Origin: an uncultured Allorhizobium sp.
GTDB lineage: Bacteria; Pseudomonadota; Alphaproteobacteria; Rhizobiales; Rhizobiaceae
Assembly (NCBI GenBank): GCA_958439205.1
Contig: OY288189.1
Coordinates: 1,937,001-2,001,000 of the forward strand
DNA length: 64,000 bases
Direction: 5' to 3'
Under the pieces are notes generated by a model. It was not told the origin of the DNA. It saw only the letters and a program-made list of their open reading frames with translations, and did not search any database. Every line of letters starts with the position of its first letter. Within the stretch, counting starts at the first letter, position 1. Shown in pieces: positions 7,922-16,992 of the stretch. The translations under genes were made by a program, and so were the position numbers.

Positions 7922-10900
7922 GGATCGGCTCCCTGCCGGTTTCAAAGGAGGTCAGGAAACCGCGAAGGCCTGCAAGATCGAAGGCCTGCACGTGAGCGCG
8001 GGCCGCGTCGACGAAGGCCGTGTTGTTCCCCAGCCCGCCGAGTTCGGCGAGTTTTGCCTCGATCCCGCGCACATAGCCGATATCGCAAAGGCTGATCAAC
8101 TCCTCGATATGGCCGGGGCCCGGAGATACCGGCTTGTCGGGCAGGGTTGCCGGCAGCAGCAGGCGCGGATCGTCGGCATAGATCCAATCCAGCCCGAGGA
8201 AGCGGGCGAGCTTGTCGCGCAGCCGGGTGATGTCGACGGGTTTGGTGATTGCGTCGTCATGACCTTCGCCGCCTGGGGCCGGGGCATCGCCGACATTGGC
8301 AGACAGCATCAGGATCGGTGCCTTCTGGCCGGCATCGCGCAGCTTCTCGACCAGTTGCCAGCCATTCATGCCCGGCATGGAGATGTCGACGAGGAAGAGG
8401 TCTGCCTTCACACCTTCGACGAGGGTCAGGCATTCCGGGCCACCGGCGGCGGTCAGCACGACGAAATCGAGCGGGGCCAGAACCTCCCGCATCAGTTCGC
8501 GGTGATCCTCGTTGTCGTCGACGACCATGATGGTGCGACGCGGGCCGGTGTATGAGACGATCTTGCGTTCCGGGGCCGGCGCCGTGTTCGGCCGGTCGAT
8601 GGTGGACAGCATCAGACGGATCTTGAAGGTCGAGCCCTTGTCGCGCTCGCTGGTGACCGAGATCTCGCCACCGAGCGTGTTGGTCAGGAGCTTGGTGATC
8701 GTCAGCCCGAGACCCAAGCCCGGCATCGGGCGAACATTGTCGGCCTCGCCGCGTTGGAAGGGTTCGTAGATCCGGTTCAGGTCCTTTTCCGAAATGCCGC
8801 GACCGGTGTCGTTGACCGTGAAAGTGGCCACCTGGCTGCGATAGTCTACGCCAAACCGGATGGTGCCTTCATCTGTGAACTTGATCGCATTTGAGAGCAG
8901 GTTGACGAGGATCTGTCGCAGCCGTCGTTCGTCGGTCCGCACATAAAGCGGCAGGTTGCGGGAGCGTTGGTGCTCGAACACAATGCCCTTGGCCGCGGCC
9001 TGGGGGGCGAACATGTCGATCAGCTGGTCGAGGAAATCCTGGATGTTGACCTCGTTGGAGAAGACCTGCAGGCGGCCGGCCTCGATCTTGGAGATATCGA
9101 GGAGCCCGTCGATCAGGCCCGACAGGTGGTCGGCGGAGCGGCGGATGACCTTGATCGCCGACTGGCGCGGCACCGGGATCGTCTCGTCGCGCTCGAGGAT
9201 CTGTGCGTAGCCGAGCACCGCATTCAGCGGTGTGCGCAGCTCGTGGCTCAAGCCGACGACATAGCGGCTCTTGGCGCGGTTGGCGGCCTCGGCGGTTTCC
9301 TTGGCGTTCTGAAGTGCCGCGTCCGTCTTGCGGTGGGCGGCGATCTCCTTGAGCAGCAGCGTGTTCTGGCGGGAGGATTCCTCCTCGGCGACGACGCGGC
9401 TGTCATGGGCGAGGACGTAGAACCAGGAGACGATGCCGGCGATGATGGCGAAGATGAAGAAGACGACGGTCACCGTGCGGTTGACCACGTCGGTCATGTC
9501 GGGCGTGGCGGCGTTCACCTGATGGGCGATCAGCGCCAGGATGCCGCCGATGACGGAGATCGAGACCATGGCGGTCAGCGCATAGCGGCCGAGACGGGTC
9601 GAGAAGGTTTCGAGCATCGCCTCGGGCAGGAAGGCGCGTGCCACGGTCGCCGCCTGAGCGTTGATCTTCGCATGCGGCTTGCACATGTCGTGGCAGCGGC
9701 TGTCGAGCGTGCAGCAGAGCGAACAGATCGGTGCCGCGTAGGCGGGACACCAGGCCATGTCCTCCGGCTCGAAAGGATGCTCGCAGATCGAGCAGGTGAT
9801 GCCCGTCTGGCTCTTCCAGCTGTGGCGGGCTTTGCGGGCAAGGTAGAATTTGCCTTCCGTCCACCAGGCGATGAGCGGCGAAATGAGGAAGGCAACCAGG
9901 GTGACATAGGTTGAGAGCGACGCCATGAGGTCGCCGAAGGCGCCGAAATGGGCGGCGAGCGCGAGGCCTGCCGACAGCGCCATGGTGCCGCAGCCGACCG
10001 GGTTGATGTCGTAAAGATGGGCCCGCTTGAACTCGATGCCGGGTGGTGAAAGGCCAAGCTTCTTGTTGATGAAGAGATCGGCGGAGATGGCGCAGAGCCA
10101 GCTCATGGCGATGATCGAGAAAATGCCGAGCGTCTCTTCGAGCAGGCCGTAGATGCCGAGTTCCATCAACAGGAGGGCGATTGCGACGTTGAAGACGAGC
10201 CACACGACACGGCCTGGATGGCTGTGGGTCAGGCGCGAGAAGAAGTTCGACCATGCGAGCGAGCCCGCATAGGCGTTCATCACGTTGATCTTGAGCTGCG
10301 AGATGACCACGAAGCCAGCCATCAACAGCATGGCTGCGGTCTCGTTTGGCAGCATATAGCCGAAGGCGGCCACATACATGTGTGCTGGGTCGGCCGCCTC
10401 GCTGATCGGGACGCCGGTCGAGAGTGTAAGGACCGCGAGGAAGGAGCCGGCGAGCAGTTTGGGCACGCCGAGCACGACCCAGCCGGAGCCGGCGAGGAAG
10501 ATCGCGATGCGGTGATGTAGCTTGCGGGCACCCTCGGGTGGCAGGAAGCGCAGGAAGTCGACCTGCTCGCCGATCTGCGGCATCAAGGCCAGGATCACGG
10601 CGGAGGCCGCACCGAATTCCAGGAGGTCGAAAGGGGCTGCCTGACCGAGATGCGCATTGGAATGGTTGATGCCGGCAAAGGCGCGCCAGAGATCGATCTT
10701 TTCCCAGTCGAGAAAGGCGATGAAGACGAAAGGCAGGATGTTCAGCACGATCCAGAAGGGCTGGGTGAGCAGCTGGAACTTCGAGATCATCCGGATGCCG
10801 TAGGTGACAAGCGGCAGGACGACGATCGCCGAGATGATGTAACCGAGCCAGAGCGGAATGCCGAAGGCGAGCTCCAGCGCCTTGGTCATGATCGATGCCT

Positions 10901-11297
10901 CGATGGCAAAGAGCATGAAGGTGAAGGCGGCATAGATCAGCGAGGTGATGGTCGAGCCGATATAGCCAAAGCCGGCCCCCCGGGTCAGCAGATCGATGTC
11001 GACGCCGTGGCGGATCGCGTATTTGCTGATCGGTATCCCGACCAGCAGCATCAGGATGGCGGCGACGATGATGGCGAAGAAGGCGTTGGTCGTGCCATAG
11101 GCAATGGTGATCGTGCCGCCGATAGCCTCCAGCGCCAGAAACGAGATCGCGCCGATTGCCGTTTGTGAAATGCGGCTTGAGGAAAATTTGCGGGCGCTCT
11201 TGGCGGTAAAGCGCAGCGCATAGTCTTCCAGCGTCTGGTTCGCGACCCAGCGATTGTATTCGCGACGGACGGGGATGATGCGTTGGCGTGCCGGCAT
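7914..11297 (-). CDS. NCS1 nucleobase permease fused to a hybrid histidine kinase (transporter-sensor)
   Basis: This 1127-residue protein has several parts. Residues ~20-490 are a 12-helix NCS1 (cytosine/purine/hydantoin permease) domain. Residues 502-539 hold eight cysteines in CxxC-like spacing. Two more membrane helices follow (~572-592, ~608-630), then a coiled linker, a HisKA/HATPase_c kinase with H-box GLSHELRTPLNAVLGY (His685), N-box ILVNLLSNAIKFT and G-boxes DTGRGI and GLGLGLT, a receiver (~922-1040, Asp971 in FLVDISMPGMNGW) and a ~90-residue tail. Transporter-kinase fusions such as CbrA (there with an SSF domain) couple substrate detection to gene control; by analogy this one may sense a purine, pyrimidine or hydantoin. 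It is followed without a gap by its LuxR response regulator. Confidence 0.88.
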   Translation of the reverse strand: MPARQRIIPVRREYNRWVANQTLEDYALRFTAKSARKFSSSRISQTAIGAISFLALEAIGGTITIAYGTTNAFFAIIVAAILMLLVGIPISKYAIRHGVDIDLLTRGAGFGYIGSTITSLIYAAFTFMLFAIEASIMTKALELAFGIPLWLGYIISAIVVLPLVTYGIRMISKFQLLTQPFWIVLNILPFVFIAFLDWEKIDLWRAFAGINHSNAHLGQAAPFDLLEFGAASAVILALMPQIGEQVDFLRFLPPEGARKLHHRIAIFLAGSGWVVLGVPKLLAGSFLAVLTLSTGVPISEAADPAHMYVAAFGYMLPNETAAMLLMAGFVVISQLKINVMNAYAGSLAWSNFFSRLTHSHPGRVVWLVFNVAIALLLMELGIYGLLEETLGIFSIIAMSWLCAISADLFINKKLGLSPPGIEFKRAHLYDINPVGCGTMALSAGLALAAHFGAFGDLMASLSTYVTLVAFLISPLIAWWTEGKFYLARKARHSWKSQTGITCSICEHPFEPEDMAWCPAYAAPICSLCCTLDSRCHDMCKPHAKINAQAATVARAFLPEAMLETFSTRLGRYALTAMVSISVIGGILALIAHQVNAATPDMTDVVNRTVTVVFFIFAIIAGIVSWFYVLAHDSRVVAEEESSRQNTLLLKEIAAHRKTDAALQNAKETAEAANRAKSRYVVGLSHELRTPLNAVLGYAQILERDETIPVPRQSAIKVIRRSADHLSGLIDGLLDISKIEAGRLQVFSNEVNIQDFLDQLIDMFAPQAAAKGIVFEHQRSRNLPLYVRTDERRLRQILVNLLSNAIKFTDEGTIRFGVDYRSQVATFTVNDTGRGISEKDLNRIYEPFQRGEADNVRPMPGLGLGLTITKLLTNTLGGEISVTSERDKGSTFKIRLMLSTIDRPNTAPAPERKIVSYTGPRRTIMVVDDNEDHRELMREVLAPLDFVVLTAAGGPECLTLVEGVKADLFLVDISMPGMNGWQLVEKLRDAGQKAPILMLSANVGDAPAPGGEGHDDAITKPVDITRLRDKLARFLGLDWIYADDPRLLLPATLPDKPVSPGPGHIEELISLCDIGYVRGIEAKLAELGGLGNNTAFVDAARAHVQAFDLAGLRGFLTSFETGREPIHG

Positions 11298-11399
11298 GCC
11301 TAAAATCTAGCGCCTTTTTTGGATTGGCTTTCCTTTAGGCATTTTCACGGGATTGTCCAGAATAGCAAGGGCAGAGAAAGGGCCAGTCCTCAGTTGATG

Positions 11400-11858
11400 T
11401 CATGGCTCTATGAGGCCGCCATGATAGTCGAGACGATAGGCGAGCCGGTCGTTGACGAGGATGCGTTCGACGCCCTGAAAACTCGCCACGTCGCCGATGG
11501 ATTCATCGATATATTCGCCAAGTGCATGCTGAAAACTGAAGCCGCCGAGAAAGCGGTTCTGCTGATAAAGCGCAATCAGGGCCTGCTTGATGATGGAGCC
11601 CGCCTTCTCCGCGTCGAGCCGGTCGGGATCGATGATGCGACCGTAGTAGTTGAGCGCCCAGACGGGGCTTCCATCCTTCCAGACCACTTCCTGGCCGATG
11701 AAATCCGTGCCGCCGAAATAGCTGTCGAGATAGCGGAAGGGACCGCATTCGTAGCGCAGATCATGGGCCGCCAGACGTGAGCCTTGCGTTTCCGCGGCTT
11801 TGCCGCCGACATAACACGCGGCCTTTGCGTCAACGATGAACTGTTCGAGTGCGCGCAT
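11400..11858 (-). CDS. DUF5680 domain-containing protein
   Basis: The 152-residue soluble protein starts MRALEQFIVDAKAACYVGG and contains the GSRLAAHDLRYECGPFRYLD and YFGGTDFIGQEVVWKDGSPV patterns of DUF5680, a family of small cytoplasmic proteins without known function. The length fits the family. The ATG follows an AGAGAGA ribosome site. It stands alone between the permease-kinase gene (102 bp downstream of it) and the DUF1194 gene. Confidence 0.75.
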   Translation of the reverse strand: MRALEQFIVDAKAACYVGGKAAETQGSRLAAHDLRYECGPFRYLDSYFGGTDFIGQEVVWKDGSPVWALNYYGRIIDPDRLDAEKAGSIIKQALIALYQQNRFLGGFSFQHALGEYIDESIGDVASFQGVERILVNDRLAYRLDYHGGLIEP

Positions 11859-11997
11859 CGATTCTCTCTCTGCCCTTGGAACAAAGAGGGAACTTAAAGT
11901 TGCCGGTCGCCGTTGACAACCCTGCCTCGACAGGGGGTTTCGAGCTAATCTGTGCCTAACCGGGCAAGTCTTACAGCGGGTTCACACCGGCATTGCT
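11859..11997. other. Intergenic stretch with a possible hairpin
   Basis: The 139 bases between the DUF5680 and DUF1194 genes contain CCCTG-CCTCGA-CAGGG followed by GGTTT at about 11920-11940. This could be a weak terminator for the DUF1194 gene, but the T run is on the plus strand, the wrong side for that gene. Confidence 0.25.
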
Positions 11998-12735
11998 TCA
12001 AAACGTCGATCGTCTGCCGCCGCGTTCCCCCGCCGCCAGCAGCATGCTTTGAAGCACAAGCGTGGGATAGGTGCTGATGCCGGGCGAGGCGGCAGCAAAG
12101 GCGCCCTTGCCTGTAATGATGTGCTGTTTCAGATAGTCTGTCGCAGCGCCCGTCATGTCTGCGCCATCTGGCGCAAATGCCACCGCGTTGATCGTGTAGT
12201 CCTCCCGCTCATACCGGCTCCGCGTCCCGCTCGGTGGTTGCATGCCTTCATCCGCGTAAACAGTCGAGACGTTGATGATCTTGTTCCTTGCGGCAAAGGG
12301 CATCGTCCGCATGGCTTCATGGGCGAGGTCGATGGCGTCAACCGGCGAGGCTGATACATTGGACACCGGGATTTCGGCCTTTGCCGTCGCTGCTTCGATC
12401 ATTCCGGCGGCTTCGCGCGCCTTGTCCGCAGAGCAGATCACCATCCAGGGGAGGATGGTTTGTGCGCGCCCATCGCCCGACCATTCCATGTAGTGCAGAC
12501 CCAGGCACCGATCGTTGGAAAGTGCCCGATCGACGAATGCCGGTGACTTAAGTGCAGCGACATGGGCGCTGATCTGCGCTTCCCGTTCTACAGCTGTTAC
12601 ATATATAGAATTTTCAACGGCCAGCACTATCGCAGTATCCACGGTCGACCGTTGCCTCGCCTCCGCTGACGGTGAAGCAACCGTCGCAATCGCTGCCGTT
12701 ACGAGCGATGAAAATATTCTTGTTCGCAATTTCAT
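11998..12735 (-). CDS. Secreted DUF1194 (von Willebrand A-like) protein
   Basis: The 245-residue protein has a signal peptide (MKLRTRIFSSLVTAAIATVA, cleavage near SAEA) and then the DUF1194 pattern: VDTAIVLAVENSIYV, REAQISAHVAALKSP, LHYMEWSGDGRAQTILPWMV and INVSTVYADEG. DUF1194 is a vWA-like fold in which the metal site normally reads DVSxS; here it reads ENSIY, so the metal site is probably lost. It was presumably exported to the periplasm. It is divergent from the winged-helix regulator, with about 150 bases between the start codons, suggesting a regulator-target pair. Confidence 0.72.
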   Translation of the reverse strand: MKLRTRIFSSLVTAAIATVASPSAEARQRSTVDTAIVLAVENSIYVTAVEREAQISAHVAALKSPAFVDRALSNDRCLGLHYMEWSGDGRAQTILPWMVICSADKAREAAGMIEAATAKAEIPVSNVSASPVDAIDLAHEAMRTMPFAARNKIINVSTVYADEGMQPPSGTRSRYEREDYTINAVAFAPDGADMTGAATDYLKQHIITGKGAFAAASPGISTYPTLVLQSMLLAAGERGGRRSTF

Positions 12736-12887
12736 GTTTATGTCCCTCCGCCAATTTCAATTGGATGCCGATCCCTATCTACTGGTATCGGCGAGCCGTC
12801 TTTGAACGTCGCGGCCCTTCATTCCGAGGGTCAGTTCATGCAATGCCTTTGTTGCAGAATTATTTGATTTCATCTTTGGTGGGACCA

Positions 12888-14483
12888 ATGAAGCGCTATA
12901 TCGATCTGCTTTTCGATCAAGACATGACTTCGGCTCAACGAAATGGGGAATTGATCCGGTTCACGAAGAATGAGCGTTTGCTGCTTGAGGCCTTCACGCA
13001 AAAGGCGGGGCGCGTGCTGACGCGGGCTGCTTTGCTGGATGCGATTTCAGGCACCGGCTCCGATCGCTCCGACCGCAATATCGACTTTGTCATCACACGG
13101 TTGCGCGCCAAGCTCGGGGACAGTGTCAAGCAGCCGCGCTTTCTCGCCACGCGTTATGGCGAAGGTTATGTCTGGATAGCGCAGCCTGAAGAGGTCGATC
13201 TGAGCGACGTCTTCCTCGTGGTCGGCCCGGTCTATGGTCTGGACGGGGAGGCCTTTGAACCTCAGGTTCGCGAGGTCATCCACCACCTTTGCCACTTGCT
13301 TTCTGAACGGCTTGCAAAGCCGCGCACGGTTGTCTTTTCAGCCACCCTGGATCCGCGGCAACAGGCGCGTAGCGCCGAGTATTGCCTGGAGCTGGCATTC
13401 CTCCGGGATGGAGACAAGCTTCACGCCCGGGCTGTGCTGAGGTCTGCGCGTAGTTGGCAGACGGTCAAGGTGTCGAAGCTGTTGATCGACTGGCTGCTCG
13501 CAGGTGAAAACGATCAGGGGATCGCGGCGCTCGCGAATGAAGTGATCGACGAGATGGTCTTCCATGCCTCAGACCGGGGTACGCAAGCCAGCGCCATACC
13601 GCTGGAGCTCAGCATGCATGAGGCCGCCCGGATGTTCGGGATGCCGGATCAGGGATGGTTGGACAGCGGCGAGATGCTCGCCCGAAAGCGGGCCGAAGAT
13701 CCTTCCGATGCGAAGGTGGCGGTGATGTGGGCGTCCCATCTCTATGCGATCCTTGTCATCGGACCTGTCACCTTCGGGCTCACCGATGAACGGCGGGAGG
13801 AGATCGAGCGAGAAATCGAGGCGACGTGCCTGGCTTGCCTGCCAGACGTTCGAAACAGTCCGGTTTTGCGGGCCTGTATCGCAAAGCTTCTGTTTTTCGT
13901 CGACCGCCGCCATCTCGATTTGTCCGAGAGCCTGGTGCGCGAGATTCTGGAAAGCCCGGATCTCGAACTCTCGGTCGTCTATCCGCTCCTGGGCCAATTG
14001 CGAGCCCTGCGCGGCGAGTTCACGGATGCGCTGCGCTACTTTGACCATGCGCTGCGCACGGCGGAGATCGGCTCGCAGTATCACATCTACATTGCAGTCC
14101 TGAGGCTCTCGATGTTCCTGGCATCGGGGCAACGCGAGCAGCTCGAGCGCGAAGCCGAAGCGTTGTACCGGCTCTCACCCCAGACGCTTTATACGGTCGG
14201 TATCTTTCTCGGCGGACCCGATGACCCGCTCAGGCCCGAGCACGATGCCGTGCTCACCGCACGCGGCCCGGAGGGGGCACTTGATATGTTGAAATATCTC
14301 TACAATACCTCGGCACGGCAATTCGCCTCGCCGGTTCACAGGGAGCGGGTCTATGCCGGTTTTGCGTCGCAAGTCGAGCGCAAGTTCGGGGTTCGGTTCG
14401 TTCCCCCCGAACTGCGGATGCTTAGCGGTTCACCGGTTAGGGATGCTGTCAGCTATCCTGCAGGCGGTCCGATAGCGCCTTGA
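12888..14483 (+). CDS. Winged-helix (OmpR-type DNA-binding) regulator with a long TPR-like C-terminal region
   Basis: The 531-residue protein has an N-terminal Trans_reg_C winged helix (residues ~15-100: LIRFTKNERLLLEAFTQKAG, RNIDFVITRLRAKLGD and TRYGEGYVW) but no receiver domain. The C-terminal ~430 residues are alpha-helical and tetratricopeptide-like (LLGQLRALRGEFTDALRYFD), similar in plan to HilA/CadC-like regulators but without a membrane segment. I chose the ATG at 12888 because GGTGGGACC lies before it; an in-frame ATG at 12843 would add 15 residues. The gene ends 35 bases inside the 3' end of the convergent phytochrome gene. Targets are unknown; the divergent DUF1194 gene is the obvious candidate. 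Confidence 0.8.
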   Translation: MKRYIDLLFDQDMTSAQRNGELIRFTKNERLLLEAFTQKAGRVLTRAALLDAISGTGSDRSDRNIDFVITRLRAKLGDSVKQPRFLATRYGEGYVWIAQPEEVDLSDVFLVVGPVYGLDGEAFEPQVREVIHHLCHLLSERLAKPRTVVFSATLDPRQQARSAEYCLELAFLRDGDKLHARAVLRSARSWQTVKVSKLLIDWLLAGENDQGIAALANEVIDEMVFHASDRGTQASAIPLELSMHEAARMFGMPDQGWLDSGEMLARKRAEDPSDAKVAVMWASHLYAILVIGPVTFGLTDERREEIEREIEATCLACLPDVRNSPVLRACIAKLLFFVDRRHLDLSESLVREILESPDLELSVVYPLLGQLRALRGEFTDALRYFDHALRTAEIGSQYHIYIAVLRLSMFLASGQREQLEREAEALYRLSPQTLYTVGIFLGGPDDPLRPEHDAVLTARGPEGALDMLKYLYNTSARQFASPVHRERVYAGFASQVERKFGVRFVPPELRMLSGSPVRDAVSYPAGGPIAP

Positions 14484-16992
14484 CGAGGGCGAGTGCATCA
14501 TAGGGCTTGCGCACAACCGGGATCGACAAAAGCTCGTCGGGCACGACGGACCGGTCGTCATAGCCGGTGGCGAAGACGAAGGGGATGCCGCGTCGGACCA
14601 GTTCCTCGGCTACGGGCACGGAGGTGTCGCGTCCGAGATTGATGTCGAGAATGGCAATCGAGGGTGTGAAGGACTTCAGGCGGTTCAGCGCGTCGGTGCT
14701 TGAGCTTGCGGTCACGATGACATCGATGCCAGCGTCGGCAAGCATCATCTCCGCATCCATGGCGATCAGCACCTGATCTTCCACGAGCAGGACCGGCAGG
14801 CCGGCGATGCTGACGGGTTCAACCGCTGACTGGATATCCATGGCCTGACCCTTCTCCGAACGCGTTGGTTCGCTTTCCCAAGTCAAAAACCGGCCGGGCA
14901 GGCGAAACTCTGCATATAGGCCTCCCGGTCGGTAGTCGAGGCTGCTCGTGCCGCCTAGATCGTAAGGGATGCTTCTCTCGATCAGTGCAGTTCCGAAACC
15001 CTTGCGCCCGGTCAGTCCAATCGTTGGACCCCCATTTTCGTGCCAATGCAAGATGCAATCGCCATCCTCGACCTCTTGCCAGGTCACGTCGAGGGCGCCG
15101 CCATCGCGCGACAGGGCACCGTATTTGGCGGCATTGGTGCACAATTCGTGGATGACGAGTGCCGCCACCGCATGAGCACGGGCATCCAGCGTGGCCGCGG
15201 GGCCGGCAATCGTGATTGTGCTTCGGCCGGCGCGGTAGGGCAGGAGCTCCGCGTCGAGAAGATCGCCAAGCGTGCCACCGCCGCCACCGCGGGTCAGCTG
15301 GTCGTGGGCGTGGGAGAGCGCATGAATGCGGCCCCGCAGGGAGCCGATATAGTCGTCGATCGGAACCTGATCCTGTGATGGCCAGGTGACGAGCGACTTG
15401 ATGACCGCCAGAATGTTCTTCACGCGGTGGTTCAGCTCTTCGTTCAGCATGCGCTGGCGCACGTCCGACTTGCTGCGTTCTTCTTCCATCAGCTCGTTGT
15501 GGCGCAGCACGATCTCGACGGTGGCCGACCGGATCGCTTCGGCGATCTCAAGGTCGGAATCGCGCCATGGCGTCGCCTGCCGCTGAACGGTTTCCTTCCA
15601 CAGGGCGAAGCTCTTGCGCGGCGTCAACCGATCGCCGAGAGGGCCTGTCTCATAGGTCTTTTCCGGATTGCCTGCCCAGTTCAGCGTCTGAAGGCGTTCC
15701 TTGCGGAAGAAGAAGAGATAATCGCGCGGGATCTGCGACAGCGGAACCGCCATGACGCCGGATACGTCCTCGAAATAGTCGGCCGCCGGCGGATAGTCGT
15801 GCGAAAGTGTCTTCGTCGACCAGATCCGGCCGTCGGCGACATCGCGGATGAAGTGAGCGAGATCCACCTCACGCCCCGGCGGTGGGGCAGCGCCAATCGC
15901 GGTCCAGCGCCCGTTCATCCACATGCCCACGCCATCGCAGGCAAAGAGCGTCTGAAACTCGGGCAGGGCTGCTTTCAGGATGTCATCGAGGTCAACGTGG
16001 TGCGACGCGGCCTGCAGGAAGCGATCGAGCGACCGGCGTGCTTCATTCGCGATGTCGAGCTTGCGCTTCTGCTTGAGTGCCAGGAGATGCAGCGAAAAGA
16101 ACTCGCCGAACATTTCCGCCGCGATCCGCTCCGACATGGTCAGTGTTTTCGGCGCGTAATGATGGCAGGCGATCAAGCCCCACAGGCGGTCGTCGACAAT
16201 CACCGAGATCGACATGGAGGCGGAGACACCCATGTTGCGCAGGTATTCGCAATGAATGGGCGAGACGCTGCGCAGGTGGGCAAAGGAGAGGTCGAGCGGT
16301 GCGGCTTGCTCGTCTGCTTCGGGCACCAGGTTCACCCGCAGTCCACGGGCGTCCGAGATGACGCGGATCGGGTTCTGCATGTAGAGGATGCGCGCCTGGC
16401 GCGGGATGTCGGTCGCCGGAAAGTACTGGCCGAGGAAGCTCTCCAGGTCGTGGCGCTTGGCCTCGCTCGCGACCTTGCCCGAACCATCGTCCTCGAAGCG
16501 GTAGATCATCACGCGGTCGTAGCCGAGCACCGTGCGAACGAGCTTCGCTGATGCGGTGATCAGAAGGTCGATATCGTTGATATCCTTGATCCGACCGATC
16601 ATCTCGCGTGCGAGCTGAAGAGGCTGGGTCCGTCTCAGGGAGGGTTCGAATTCCAGGATGGCGCCCTGCTTTTGGCGATGGACGGCAACGTCGAAATAGC
16701 GTCCGTTCGGCAAGGGCAAATGCGCGATGACCGCTGGGCGGCTCGCATCCGGTGCTGACGCGATCGCATTGCGGATGTCATGCGTGACGTCTTCACCGAG
16801 AAGCTCGATGATCGACACACCGTTCAGACGGCTGGGCCCGCCCAGCATCTCAGACGCATTGGCCGAGTGGCGACGAATGGTCGTGATCGGCAAATCGCAG
16901 GCGAGAAGACAGCCGTGCGGTTGGATGGATCCGGGAATATGGATCGGCTCGCGATCGCAATTAGTTAGATCGACGGCAGGCGTGGTCAACAT
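14449..16992 (-). CDS. bphP: Bacteriophytochrome HWE histidine kinase with C-terminal receiver
   Basis: The 847-residue photoreceptor has the PAS-GAF-PHY core: chromophore Cys12 before REPIHIPGSIQPHG, the GAF motif FPATDIPRQAR (PASDIP-type) and SPIHCEYLRNMGVSASMSI with the pyrrole-water His. An HWE/HisKA_2 kinase follows (LNEELNHRVKNILAVIKSL; HELCTNAAKYGALS), then a receiver (VLLVEDQVLIAMDAEMMLAD; Asp in IAILDINLG). This layout is that of Agrobacterium Agp2/BphP2. It binds biliverdin and senses red/far-red light. Its start lies 32 bases inside the heme oxygenase gene, so chromophore supply and receptor are co-translated. Its 3' end overlaps the convergent winged-helix gene. Confidence 0.92.
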   Translation of the reverse strand: MLTTPAVDLTNCDREPIHIPGSIQPHGCLLACDLPITTIRRHSANASEMLGGPSRLNGVSIIELLGEDVTHDIRNAIASAPDASRPAVIAHLPLPNGRYFDVAVHRQKQGAILEFEPSLRRTQPLQLAREMIGRIKDINDIDLLITASAKLVRTVLGYDRVMIYRFEDDGSGKVASEAKRHDLESFLGQYFPATDIPRQARILYMQNPIRVISDARGLRVNLVPEADEQAAPLDLSFAHLRSVSPIHCEYLRNMGVSASMSISVIVDDRLWGLIACHHYAPKTLTMSERIAAEMFGEFFSLHLLALKQKRKLDIANEARRSLDRFLQAASHHVDLDDILKAALPEFQTLFACDGVGMWMNGRWTAIGAAPPPGREVDLAHFIRDVADGRIWSTKTLSHDYPPAADYFEDVSGVMAVPLSQIPRDYLFFFRKERLQTLNWAGNPEKTYETGPLGDRLTPRKSFALWKETVQRQATPWRDSDLEIAEAIRSATVEIVLRHNELMEEERSKSDVRQRMLNEELNHRVKNILAVIKSLVTWPSQDQVPIDDYIGSLRGRIHALSHAHDQLTRGGGGGTLGDLLDAELLPYRAGRSTITIAGPAATLDARAHAVAALVIHELCTNAAKYGALSRDGGALDVTWQEVEDGDCILHWHENGGPTIGLTGRKGFGTALIERSIPYDLGGTSSLDYRPGGLYAEFRLPGRFLTWESEPTRSEKGQAMDIQSAVEPVSIAGLPVLLVEDQVLIAMDAEMMLADAGIDVIVTASSSTDALNRLKSFTPSIAILDINLGRDTSVPVAEELVRRGIPFVFATGYDDRSVVPDELLSIPVVRKPYDALALVKALSDRLQDS

